A stretch of 64,000 nt of DNA from NCBI RefSeq assembly GCF_001613805.1, contig NZ_LPVY01000024.1, forward strand, positions 62,001 through 126,000, written 5' to 3'. This DNA comes from Thalassospira lucentensis. Its GTDB lineage: Bacteria; Pseudomonadota; Alphaproteobacteria; Rhodospirillales; Thalassospiraceae. Position 1 is the first letter of the stretch. Each line of letters starts with the position of its first letter. The translations under genes were made by a program, and so were the position numbers. The notes beneath the pieces were generated by a model that ran no database searches, had not been told where the DNA came from, and saw nothing but the letters and a program-made list of their open reading frames with translations. Below, piece after piece: positions 37,050 to 45,027 of this stretch.

Positions 37050-37535
37050 ATGGCAGAAATTGCAGACAACCAATGCATTGCCGGTATCTATCTCGACGAG
37101 AAATACAAGGTGCGTCGCCGCCCCGAGGTCGAGCATGAGCAGGCGGTGGCCATCTACGACCTTCTGGAAGACAACCATTTCGAACCGAAAGGCGGCTTCG
37201 AAGGCCCGTATTCGGTTCATATGCGCATCGAAGACAACCGCATCTATATGGATGTGCGCGGCGATGACGATACCGAAAACCTGACCACCATTGTCGTGCC
37301 GTTAACCCCGTTCCGCCGGATCGTGAAGGATTACTTCATGATCTGCGAAAGCTATTATGATGCGATCAAAAAGGCGACGGCATCCCAGATCGAAACCATC
37401 GATATGGCGCGCCGCGGCCTGCATAACGAAGGATCGGAACAGCTTCGCGAACTGCTGTCGGAAAAGGTGACGATTGATGAAAACACCGCGCGTCGCCTGT
37501 TTACCCTGATCTGCGTCCTTCATATCCGGGGTTAA
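37050..37535 (+). CDS. UPF0262 family protein
   Basis: 161 residues. Conserved segments GIYLDEKYKVRRRPEVEHEQAVAIYDLLE and YSVHMRIEDNRIYMDVR match the UPF0262 family found almost only in alphaproteobacteria, regularly between hisD and a phosphatase gene. Function unknown. Confidence 0.88.
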   Translation: MAEIADNQCIAGIYLDEKYKVRRRPEVEHEQAVAIYDLLEDNHFEPKGGFEGPYSVHMRIEDNRIYMDVRGDDDTENLTTIVVPLTPFRRIVKDYFMICESYYDAIKKATASQIETIDMARRGLHNEGSEQLRELLSEKVTIDENTARRLFTLICVLHIRG

Positions 37536-37541
37536 GGCACG

Positions 37542-37988
37542 GTGGCAGAAGAACTTCCCGGTTCGGTTCTTTTTGCCTGTAGCTTCAACGCTGTAAGATC
37601 CGTGATGGCGGCTGCAATCATGCGCCATTATCACGGAACAAAGGTCTATGTTGAAAGCTGCGGCTTGCGCGCCGGTGATCTTGATGGCTTTGCCGTCGCG
37701 GTCATGGAAGAAATCGGGCTGGATATCTCGACCTATAAGTCCAAAACCTTTGACGAACTTGAAGACGGGTTTTTCGATCTGATCATCACCCTGTCACCCG
37801 AAGCCCAGCACAGGGCGGTCGAAATGACCCGCACCATGGCCTGTGATGTGGAATTCTGGAATACGTTCGACGCCACAATTGTCGAAGGTTCGCGCGAAGT
37901 CCGGCTTGAAGCGTACCGTCAGGTCCGCGACCAGATCAAAAAACGCATTCTTGAACGGTTCCCGGTCGGTCCGGCACCCAAGGTCTAA
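37542..37988 (+). CDS. Low-molecular-weight protein-tyrosine-phosphatase / ArsC-like protein
   Basis: 148 residues starting with GTG six bases after the UPF0262 gene. The P-loop C-x5-R appears as FACSFNAVRSVMA, which keeps the catalytic Cys and Arg. The family Asp-Pro general acid is not evident, so activity on phosphotyrosine is uncertain; it may be nearer to arsenate reductases. Confidence 0.82.
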   Translation: MAEELPGSVLFACSFNAVRSVMAAAIMRHYHGTKVYVESCGLRAGDLDGFAVAVMEEIGLDISTYKSKTFDELEDGFFDLIITLSPEAQHRAVEMTRTMACDVEFWNTFDATIVEGSREVRLEAYRQVRDQIKKRILERFPVGPAPKV

Positions 37989-37989
37989 C

Positions 37990-38514
37990 CTAACCGTCGA
38001 TCAGCGCGTCAAACGCATCCCCGTCCAGCACATGAATGCGTTCATCATGGGCATGCCGCATCCCGATGCGGGCATAGAAACGCTGCCCGATGATGTTTCC
38101 GGCATCGACCGACAGGCGGATATAGTGCCCGCCCTGTGAACGGGCCCGTGCGGCGGCCTGTGCGATCAGGTGCCGGGCAAAACCGCCGCCGCGATATTCC
38201 GGGGCGACAAACAGGTCCTGAATGTAAATCCCGGCCTTGCCGCGAAATGTCGAATAGCTCGGAAAATAAAGGCATAGCCCAACCGGTACATCGCCGTCAT
38301 GTGCGATCAACGCCTCGAACGCGGGGCGGTGGCCAAACCCGTTACGCGCGAGGTCTTCGGGTTTGCTTTTGAACTTGTCCTCGCACCCGGTCGCGCGCGC
38401 AATTTCAAACAGCATGGCATGGATATCGTCAACATCCTGCGCGGTGGCGATCCTGATATGGGGCGGGGCGACGGGATAGGGGTGTTTGGCGGTCATGGTC
38501 ATGCGGTCCTTCAT
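37990..38514 (-). CDS. GNAT family N-acetyltransferase
   Basis: 174 residues. The acetyl-CoA-binding motif A is IQDLFVAPEYRGGGFARHLI (R-G-G-G-F-A) and motif B follows (GQRFYARIGM). The target is unknown; the spermidine/thialysine N-acetyltransferase group has a similar layout. It sits in opposite orientation inside an otherwise co-directional run, so it is probably a later insertion in the hisD-to-yacG gene order. Confidence 0.85.
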   Translation of the reverse strand: MKDRMTMTAKHPYPVAPPHIRIATAQDVDDIHAMLFEIARATGCEDKFKSKPEDLARNGFGHRPAFEALIAHDGDVPVGLCLYFPSYSTFRGKAGIYIQDLFVAPEYRGGGFARHLIAQAAARARSQGGHYIRLSVDAGNIIGQRFYARIGMRHAHDERIHVLDGDAFDALIDG

Positions 38515-38742
38515 GTGGCGGCTCTAGGTCCTGACCCTAAACCATAAAGGCGATAGACCACGCGCAACAACATGATTTCCCGGCAAAGGTTTGCGATGTT
38601 CGGTGGTCATGCGCACGGCATGCCCGAAATGCAGTGCTGGGCCGCTTTGTGCCTTGTGTGAAAGGGCTTGACCTTTTGGCGCGTTCGGAGCAGTTTGCGG
38701 GCCACCGGTAATTGATATTGCAATACGAAAGCTAGGAGTCTC

Positions 38743-38961
38743 ATGGCTAAAGAAGACGTTATCGAGTTTCAGGGCACTGTTGTCGAACTTCTGCCCAATG
38801 CGATGTTTCGCGTGAAGCTGGACAATGATCACGAAATTCTTGCTCATACCTCGGGCAAGATGCGCAAGAACCGTATTCGTGTTCTTGCTGGTGACCGCGT
38901 CAGCGTCGAAATGACGCCTTATGACCTGACCAAGGGTCGTATTACCTTCCGTTTCAAGTAA
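38743..38961 (+). CDS. infA: Translation initiation factor IF-1
   Basis: 72 residues, one S1-like OB fold: [39 protein letters not shown], ending in FRFK. Start has an aggag site. Followed by maf. Confidence 0.97.
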   Translation: MAKEDVIEFQGTVVELLPNAMFRVKLDNDHEILAHTSGKMRKNRIRVLAGDRVSVEMTPYDLTKGRITFRFK

Positions 38962-39089
38962 TCCGGAACCTGTAATACCGCAAAAATTGACGTTGCCGGG
39001 CGCGCAGTTTAGGTTTGCGCGCATGGTTGCGTTTTGCTGTGTCTACAACCCTTCTGGTTTGGCTTTGGATGTCTGTGGGGAGCCGCGAC

Positions 39090-39668
39090 TTGTCGAAACT
39101 GATTTTGGCCTCTGCATCGCCGCGGCGTCTTGAGTTGCTGGCGCAGATCGGAATTGTGCCGGATCAGGTTGTCCCTGCCGATATCGACGAAACCCCGCAT
39201 GACGACGAAAGCCCGCGTCGGCTGGCACTCCGCCTGGCCGAGGAAAAGGCGCGTGCGGTCGCCGACGACCATGCGGGCGGCTTTGTTCTTGCCGCCGATA
39301 CGGTTGTCGCCTGTGGCCGTCGCGCACTTGGCAAGGCATCGGATACGGCCGAGGCGCGTAAATTCCTGACATTGCTGTCTGGCCGTCGTCATCGTGTTTA
39401 TGGTGGCCTGTGCGTGATTGCGCCCGATGGCACCGCCCGCGCACGCGTGATCGAAACACAGGTGATTTTCCGCCGCCTTGGCGAAGACGATCTTGCGCGC
39501 TACCTGTCCCATGACGAGTGGCAGGGCAAGGCCGGCGCCTATGCCATTCAGGGATATGCCGCAACCTTCGTTAAAAGCATCACCGGGTCCTATTCCAATG
39601 TTGTTGGCCTGTCACTGTGCGAGGTTGATTGCATGCTGCGTGGCCTTGGCTTCCGGCAGGGGGCGTGA
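39090..39668 (+). CDS. maf: Maf-like nucleotide pyrophosphatase
   Basis: 192 residues with the chosen TTG start. LILASASPRRLELL is the N-terminal phosphate-binding motif of the family; DTVVACGRRALGKASD and SITGSYSNVVGLSL are also conserved. Hydrolyses non-canonical or modified nucleotides such as dTTP/UTP. TTG at 39090 follows ggggag with seven-base spacing and places the motif at the usual position; ATG at 39069 or 39015 would lengthen it. Confidence 0.9.
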   Translation: MSKLILASASPRRLELLAQIGIVPDQVVPADIDETPHDDESPRRLALRLAEEKARAVADDHAGGFVLAADTVVACGRRALGKASDTAEARKFLTLLSGRRHRVYGGLCVIAPDGTARARVIETQVIFRRLGEDDLARYLSHDEWQGKAGAYAIQGYAATFVKSITGSYSNVVGLSLCEVDCMLRGLGFRQGA

Positions 39669-39670
39669 TC

Positions 39671-41083
39671 ATGGTGGCTGGCGGAACAGAAACGGACCGC
39701 CTGCTGATTGATGCCGTCGCATGTGAACGGCGCATTGCCCTGATAGGCAATGACCGGTTGTCGCGTCTGTGGATTGATCGTGGTGGCCCGGCGCGCTTTG
39801 ACATTCATCTCGGTCGTGTTTCCAAAATTCTTCCCGAAATGGCCGCTGCCATGGTCGCCCTTGACGGTGTTGCCGATGGCTTGCTGCCGTTTGATCGTGT
39901 GGATGCCCCGCTTCACGAAGGCCAGTGGGTCATCGTGCAGATCTCCCGCCTTGGGTTCGAGGATAAGGGCCCGAAACTGACCGGTCGCATCGCGATCGAG
40001 GGGCTCGGTATGATCCTGCGTCCGAACGAGCAAAAAGGTGGCGGATTAATAGAACTCCCCCGCAGGCTCAAGGACGAAGACCGCCGTGCATCATTGTCGG
40101 CCCTTTTCAAGGGACTTGTCGCGCGCGAGGAAAGCATCACGTTGCGCAGTCTGGCAATCGACTGGGATGACGCTGCCCTGACGGGCGAGCTCAGGCAGCT
40201 TCGCGCCGTCTGGACACAGGCCCGAAATGCCCTGGCATCGCCGGTAAAACCGGTTCTGGTGTTCAAGGCATTATCGGATGCCGATCAGTTGATCGAACGC
40301 CATGTGATGGCGGGCGGCGAGTGCATTGTTGATGGGGCGGACGAGTTTGTCCGTCTGCGCGGATTGTTGCGGGCGCGTGGTTTCGATGATGCGCATCTGG
40401 TGCGCCATGACGGTGCGCGCCTGCTGTTTGATGATCAGGATATCGAAGACGACATCGCAACCGCGCTGCAACCGCGTGTGCCGCTTCCGGGCGGTGGCTG
40501 GATCGCGGTTGAACAGACGACGGCACTGTGCGCGATTGATGTGAATGCAGGCGGATCGGATGCCGACCATGATCAGGCACGGCGTGCCGAACAGGTCAAT
40601 CTGCGTGCGGCGTCCGAAATCGTCCGGCAATTGCAATTGCGCAATATCGGCGGTCTGGTGGTGATCGATCCGCTTCGCATGGCGGGCAAGGCATTGCGCG
40701 ACCGGTTCGAAAACGCCCTTCGCGATGCCTTTGGCCCGGAAATGAGCGGTGCCGTCCAGTTTGGCGGTTTCACACGGCTGGGCCTGTTTGAACTGACCCG
40801 GCAGCGCGGCGGCATTGCCCTTGCCGAACTGATGCACGCATCGCGAGCCGATCCCGTGCCAACCCGGACGGCGGCATTGAATGCCATTCTGCGTTCCGTG
40901 ACTCGTGATTTGCGGGTCGGGCAAGCGGGGCGGTATCGGCTTCATGTCGCCCCGGAAATGATTGATGCCCTTGCGCCGGGGGCCACTGGGCAACAAATTC
41001 TTGAACGTGCGATGGGGATGGCGCCGGAACTGGCCGCCGATGAAACCCTGTCACGCGCAGACTACAGGCTGGAGAAACTCTGA
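39671..41083 (+). CDS. rng: Ribonuclease E/G family protein without zinc-link cysteines
   Basis: 470 residues. The two catalytic aspartates are in CAIDVNAGGSD and GGLVVIDPLRM, as in RNase E/G, and the LGLFELTRQRGG region follows. After this, where RNase E/G has the CPxC zinc-link that holds dimers, this protein has ELMHASRADPVPTR and no cysteine. It also lacks the long RNase E scaffold. It may process rRNA 5' ends or mRNA. Starts 3 bp after maf. Confidence 0.85.
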   Translation: MVAGGTETDRLLIDAVACERRIALIGNDRLSRLWIDRGGPARFDIHLGRVSKILPEMAAAMVALDGVADGLLPFDRVDAPLHEGQWVIVQISRLGFEDKGPKLTGRIAIEGLGMILRPNEQKGGGLIELPRRLKDEDRRASLSALFKGLVAREESITLRSLAIDWDDAALTGELRQLRAVWTQARNALASPVKPVLVFKALSDADQLIERHVMAGGECIVDGADEFVRLRGLLRARGFDDAHLVRHDGARLLFDDQDIEDDIATALQPRVPLPGGGWIAVEQTTALCAIDVNAGGSDADHDQARRAEQVNLRAASEIVRQLQLRNIGGLVVIDPLRMAGKALRDRFENALRDAFGPEMSGAVQFGGFTRLGLFELTRQRGGIALAELMHASRADPVPTRTAALNAILRSVTRDLRVGQAGRYRLHVAPEMIDALAPGATGQQILERAMGMAPELAADETLSRADYRLEKL

Positions 41084-41084
41084 A

Positions 41085-41291
41085 ATGGTTGAAAAAAACA
41101 CAGTTAAAACAGCAGGCTCGGGCTGTGCCATGTGCGGCAAGCCGGTGGTGGAAAAATACAAGCCGTTCTGTTCGAAACGCTGTGCCGATCTCGACCTTGG
41201 CAAATGGCTGAACGAAAGCTACGCCGTCCCGGTGACCGAGCCGCCGGAGTATCTTGAAGACCTTGAAGATGAAGAAGATTTTCACGCATAA
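41085..41291 (+). CDS. yacG: DNA gyrase inhibitor YacG, zinc-binding
   Basis: 68 residues. The four zinc cysteines are in SGCAMCGK and PFCSKRCADLDLGKWL, and the tail is acidic (LEDLEDEEDF), all as in YacG. It overlaps nothing and lies one base after rng. The set infA-maf-rng-yacG followed by tRNA-Phe is typical of this group. Confidence 0.92.
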   Translation: MVEKNTVKTAGSGCAMCGKPVVEKYKPFCSKRCADLDLGKWLNESYAVPVTEPPEYLEDLEDEEDFHA

Positions 41292-41388
41292 AAAAAATGC
41301 GATTTGAGGCTGGACAAGCCCCAAAGGAGTTTGTATAACCCCGCTCGTTCCGCAGGGAACGCTCCGGAAACGGAGACGCCTACAGAAT

Positions 41389-41464
41389 GCCCGGGTAGCT
41401 CAGTTGGTAGAGCAGTGGACTGAAAATCCGCGTGTCGGTGGTTCGAATCCGCCCCCGGGCACCA
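41389..41464 (+). tRNA. tRNA-Phe(GAA)
   Basis: 76 bases with CCA encoded. Acceptor GCCCGGG / CCCGGGC; anticodon stem GTGGA / TCCGC with loop CTGAAAA, anticodon GAA. The half from the anticodon arm onward is repeated at 42741. Confidence 0.96.
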
Positions 41465-41512
41465 TCTTTAGGTAGCCCAAAATGACCCGGCCATTGGCCG
41501 GGTTTTTTTGTG
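41412..41512 (+). repeat. Direct repeat, copy 1: tRNA-Phe 3' part plus terminator (possible attachment site)
   Basis: A 101-base block from gcagtggactg in the tRNA to tgtg after its terminator, matched by 42741-42841 with a few differences. Confidence 0.9.
41485..41509 (+). terminator. tRNA-Phe terminator
   Basis: acccggcc-att-ggccgggt followed by seven T. Confidence 0.85.
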
Positions 41513-41636
41513 CCTGCAACTCCAGTAAAATTGAATTTTATCCATCCACACTTTCGCAATGGTTGCGGTTGGTTGCCGTGCCCGACATAATCGCGATCAG
41601 GCAGGATGAAATCGGATTGCGCAAAGGAAGAACCCA

Positions 41637-42707
41637 ATGGACCGACGGACGCGCATTGCAACGATGATGATTGTCTCGGGACTGATGTCCACAGCCGTCC
41701 TTCTTCCCGTTGCGAAGGCTTGCACGCGGGCCGTCTATCACGGGGCGGATAATGATGTGATCACCGCGCGCTCAATGGACTGGAAATCCGATATTGCCAC
41801 CAATCTGTGGATTTTCCCGCGGGGTATGGAACGGGGCGGCGAAGTCGGGCCAAATTCCGTCAAATGGGTCTCAAAATACGGCAGCGTCATCGCCAGCGCC
41901 TATGACATCGCCACGACCGATGGTCTGAACGAAGCCGGATTGTCGGCCAATGTGCTTTGGCTGGTCGAGTCCGAATATCCGCCCTATGACGGGACAAAGC
42001 CGGGTCTTTCGATTGCGGCATGGGCACAATATGTGCTCGATAATTTTGCGACGGTGTCTGATGCGGTTGCGGCACTTTCCAGGGAGCCCTTTGTTGTCGT
42101 CACCGACCAGATGCCGGGCGAAAACCGGCTTGCGACCCTGCATCTTTCGATCTCGGATGCCACGGGCGACAGCGCGATTATCGAATATATCGACGGCAAA
42201 CAGGTCATCCATCATGACCGCGATTATCAGGTCATGACAAACTCGCCCATTTTCGAACATCAGCTTGCGCAGAATGCCTATTGGAAGCAGGTCGGCGGAA
42301 CCGTGATGCTGCCCGGCACCAACCGGTCTGCGGACCGGTTTGCACGTGCCGCGTTCTATATCAACGCAATCCCCAGGGACGAGGACCCGGTCGTTGCCCT
42401 TGCCAGCGTGTTCAGCGTCATCCGCAATGTCTCGGTCCCGTTTGGCATTTCAACGCCAAACGAACCCAACATTTCCTCCACCCGCTGGCGCACGGTCGCC
42501 GATCACAAGCGAATGCTGTATTTCTTTGAATCCGCCCTGACCCCGAACACCTTCTGGGTCGATCTCAAGAATATCGATTTCAGTGCGGAAACCGGCAGGG
42601 TGAAAAAGCTCGACCTCGGGCCGGATCAGCGCAATGTCTATGCCGGGGATGCCGCCCCGTCCTTCGAAGAAGAAAAACCGTTCAGGTTTCAGGGACTTGC
42701 CGACTGA
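41637..42707 (+). CDS. Choloylglycine hydrolase / linear amide C-N hydrolase family protein, exported
   Basis: 356 residues, an N-terminal-nucleophile amidase. Signal peptide of about 28 residues ending VAKA, directly followed by the catalytic cysteine (C29) in CTRAVYHGADNDVITARSMDW; Arg and Asp of the active site are in ARSMDW and the Asn is in VMTNSPIF. Relatives cleave bile salts, penicillin V or acyl-homoserine lactones; the Gram-negative exported type often acts on long-chain amides. It is the only gene between the two tRNA-Phe-derived repeats, with a good aaggaag site. Confidence 0.85.
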   Translation: MDRRTRIATMMIVSGLMSTAVLLPVAKACTRAVYHGADNDVITARSMDWKSDIATNLWIFPRGMERGGEVGPNSVKWVSKYGSVIASAYDIATTDGLNEAGLSANVLWLVESEYPPYDGTKPGLSIAAWAQYVLDNFATVSDAVAALSREPFVVVTDQMPGENRLATLHLSISDATGDSAIIEYIDGKQVIHHDRDYQVMTNSPIFEHQLAQNAYWKQVGGTVMLPGTNRSADRFARAAFYINAIPRDEDPVVALASVFSVIRNVSVPFGISTPNEPNISSTRWRTVADHKRMLYFFESALTPNTFWVDLKNIDFSAETGRVKKLDLGPDQRNVYAGDAAPSFEEEKPFRFQGLAD

Positions 42708-42740
42708 GCACGCCTGCAATCATGGCCGAAAGTTTGGTGG

Positions 42741-42841
42741 GCAGTGGACTGAAAATCCGCGTGTCGGTGGTTCGAATCCGCCCCCCAGGCACCATCTTTA
42801 GGTAGCCCAAAATAACCCGGCCATTGACCGGGTTTTTTGTG
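42741..42841 (+). pseudogene. tRNA-Phe 3' fragment with terminator (direct repeat copy 2)
   Basis: Repeats 41412-41512, beginning in the variable edge of the anticodon arm and running through CCA and the terminator. An extra C and a G-to-A change in the acceptor strand (ccccccaggcacca) and lack of a matching 5' half show it is not a working tRNA. The terminator stem also has one change. It marks the far end of an islet with the choloylglycine-hydrolase-type gene. Confidence 0.88.
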
Positions 42842-42871
42842 TCTTCTTTTCCCCTGATTTACGCGAAGTAG

Positions 42872-43855
42872 CTAAAGCCAAATTGTGAAATCGACGGATT
42901 CGCCAGTTTTTCCATTCCCTGATGCGACAAGGTTATAGTTATCGTCTACGTAAAACTTTCCAGACGCGAAATCACCGTTGGTGCAATCAATTGACCAAGT
43001 ACCTTGCTCGGGAAAAGCGAACTTTGTTAGTTCGAGTTTCGTCGTACAACTGGAACTCTCTGCACCAGAGAATTTTAAAGTTCCACCGCCAGATACAATG
43101 TCGACGTCAGTTTTCAGATAACCCTCTGTCAGCTTCTTGTTCCATGTCATGGCCATTGTTCTGTAGTCCGGTCGTTCTTTGCTGCGATCAAGCCAACTAG
43201 CTTGTTCTGGTTTTTTGCCTTTTGCAGAGCATTCCATCGTTGGCAGTCTTTGTACGGCAATCGCATATGCGTCTCGGTCTTCGACCAGCGAGATCTGTGA
43301 TGTCAGTTTTTCCATATCAAACGGCATAGGGCCGCAATAGATTCCGTTCACGGCGGTATCTATACCACCGTGGTCATTGTTGTAGCCTTTAAAGCCGCGG
43401 TTGGCACGAAAACCAAATGCTGCCGCCTTGCAACTTGTTCCATCCGATAGTTGAGCATCGGCCAGATATCCGACAGATCTGCCATTCTTGTTGGAAACTG
43501 CCTCAATATTGGAAACGGCGATTTTGCGTTCCTTGAATTGGGCAATAAACTTTTCCTGATTATTCATTTCTTCTTCTTCCGTTTGCTTGAACCAAGCATC
43601 GAAAGTGTATTGAAGAGTGATGTAGCCCAAGCCGCAGGCAAGTTCCCATTTTTCATTTTGGACTTGACCGTTGTTACGATCATTTTGCTCTAGTTTTGTC
43701 ACGGGAACGGATGAGATAGATGGCACGTTGAAGCGTGATGCCCCGATTGGCATCTCTTGCCATTCCGAGAATGCATTGTCACGCGTTGTCTGGCACGCGC
43801 TCAAAGCTAATGCTCCGGCAATTGCTGCCAGAAGAGTAAATTTATCAAATTTCAT
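42872..43855 (-). CDS. Hypothetical lipoprotein
   Basis: 327 residues. Signal peptide with a lipobox (LALSAC) and C21 as likely lipid-modified cysteine, so it is probably fixed to a membrane in the envelope. The mature part is polar with several further cysteines. No family recognised. More AT-rich than most of the window, a likely acquired gene. Start ATG follows gagggg. Confidence 0.7.
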   Translation of the reverse strand: MKFDKFTLLAAIAGALALSACQTTRDNAFSEWQEMPIGASRFNVPSISSVPVTKLEQNDRNNGQVQNEKWELACGLGYITLQYTFDAWFKQTEEEEMNNQEKFIAQFKERKIAVSNIEAVSNKNGRSVGYLADAQLSDGTSCKAAAFGFRANRGFKGYNNDHGGIDTAVNGIYCGPMPFDMEKLTSQISLVEDRDAYAIAVQRLPTMECSAKGKKPEQASWLDRSKERPDYRTMAMTWNKKLTEGYLKTDVDIVSGGGTLKFSGAESSSCTTKLELTKFAFPEQGTWSIDCTNGDFASGKFYVDDNYNLVASGNGKTGESVDFTIWL

Positions 43856-43958
43856 ATGCTGCCCCTCGATTAACGTCCAAATTCAGAATAGCAACGGGAG
43901 AGGGGCTCGCAACCTGTACGAAAGTGTGGGGCGGTACGGATTGCAGCCAAAGTTGTAA

Positions 43959-44054
43959 GGAAATTTCAGGCAAGGGTATCTTTTCACCCTCGACGAATTC
44001 GCGATTTGCTCGGGTGTTTTGACGATGCCTCATACTTTTCCTGCTAAAACGAAC
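43959..44054. repeat. 96-bp direct repeat, copy A
   Basis: Runs from ggaaatttcagg to acgaac. Matches copy B at 44701-44796 at about 81 of 96 positions with no gap. On the minus strand both contain a short frame with NTRxNRxFVEGEKxPLP. Confidence 0.8.
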
Positions 44055-44564
44055 CTCTCGGGACGATCCGGGATCAGGAATCCGGACAGCAGACGGCGGA
44101 TGCTTGGCGTCGTCATGGCCCCTTCCCCGGAAACCCCGACACAGCGCGGGCTGTCACCATTCCCGCCGACCGACGGCCTTCGGGCTTTCCGGCCGGCTCC
44201 GGTCACTCTCGGCCCTGATGGCATTTCCGGCAACGGTTCGGCCCGGACACACTTCGGGTGTCGGTCATTCTCGCCAACCAAAGACGGTCTTCGGGCGCAC
44301 GGCTCCCACCTGTCCACCATCGGCGGGCCAAAGCCCGCTGCTGCCATTGCTGCCGTCTCCGGCAAATCGGGATCCCTTCCCCGATAAGATGCACCTCTCC
44401 CGTCATGACAAACAAGCGTGTTCGAAACTTGTTAGACCCGGCGCAGAATGCCGCCGTAATGGCTCCGCCATCCGCCGACCCGTGTCCTGCGGACTACCCC
44501 GCCACCCTGCCTGTATCTTTGCCGCTGCATCCTGATCACCTCTTTGATCCGACCCCAAACGCAA

Positions 44565-44595
44565 AAACCCGCAGAGCCTGTAAGGCCTTGCGGGG
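44565..44595 (-). terminator. Terminator-like hairpin, minus strand, without an evident gene
   Basis: cccgca-ga-gcct / aggc-ct-tgcggg with loop gta; on the minus strand it is followed by gtttttgcg. No gene upstream of it on that strand was identified. Confidence 0.5.
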
Positions 44596-44700
44596 TTCGG
44601 TCCGGGTGCATTCCTCCCGTTGACTTTTATCTTATGCCATAAATAAAAGAACAAATCAAGAACTTTTTTGAAAAACTTTATATGCTGTCAGAAAAAGGGA

Positions 44701-44796
44701 GGGAATCGCAGGCAACGGCACCTTTTCACCCTCGACAAATTTGCGATTCGTCCGGGTGTTTTGATGATTCCTCATACTTTTACTGCTCAAACGAAC
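44701..44796. repeat. 96-bp direct repeat, copy B
   Basis: Counterpart of 43959-44054, same orientation. Confidence 0.8.
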
Positions 44797-45027
44797 GTAT
44801 CGCGTCGGTTCGGTTTTCAAATGAAAACAACCGTGCGCGCAAGATATCAGCCGCAACTTTAATGCTTGAAAAGATATGTTTATGTCAGGAATGTTGCGGA
44901 AATTTTACATCCCGTTACCATGACGTCCGGCGGCTGGTTTCAAACTGCTGAAACACAATTCGGGCTATGACGTTATGGCAGACAGCGTGTTCTGCGCTGC
45001 AATAACAAGAACATCCGGGGGACCCTG

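Larger units (their letters stand above)
43856..45027. other. Gene-poor accessory stretch with repeats, about 1.17 kb
   Basis: No convincing gene. Two AT-rich flanks carry a 96-bp direct repeat, and the middle (about 44050-44560) is GC-rich with several cUUCGg-type loops (near 44180 and 44254). Open frames here have no family resemblance or good starts. It looks like the remains of an inserted element. Confidence 0.55.

Noticed and set aside
42721..42795. A second functional tRNA-Phe gene
   Set aside because: The 5' half and acceptor match are missing; only the part from the anticodon arm to the terminator is repeated.
44030..44535. Overlapping open frames in the GC-rich core of the gene-poor stretch
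   Set aside because: Several frames on both strands are open only because of GC content; none has a start signal or recognisable motif.
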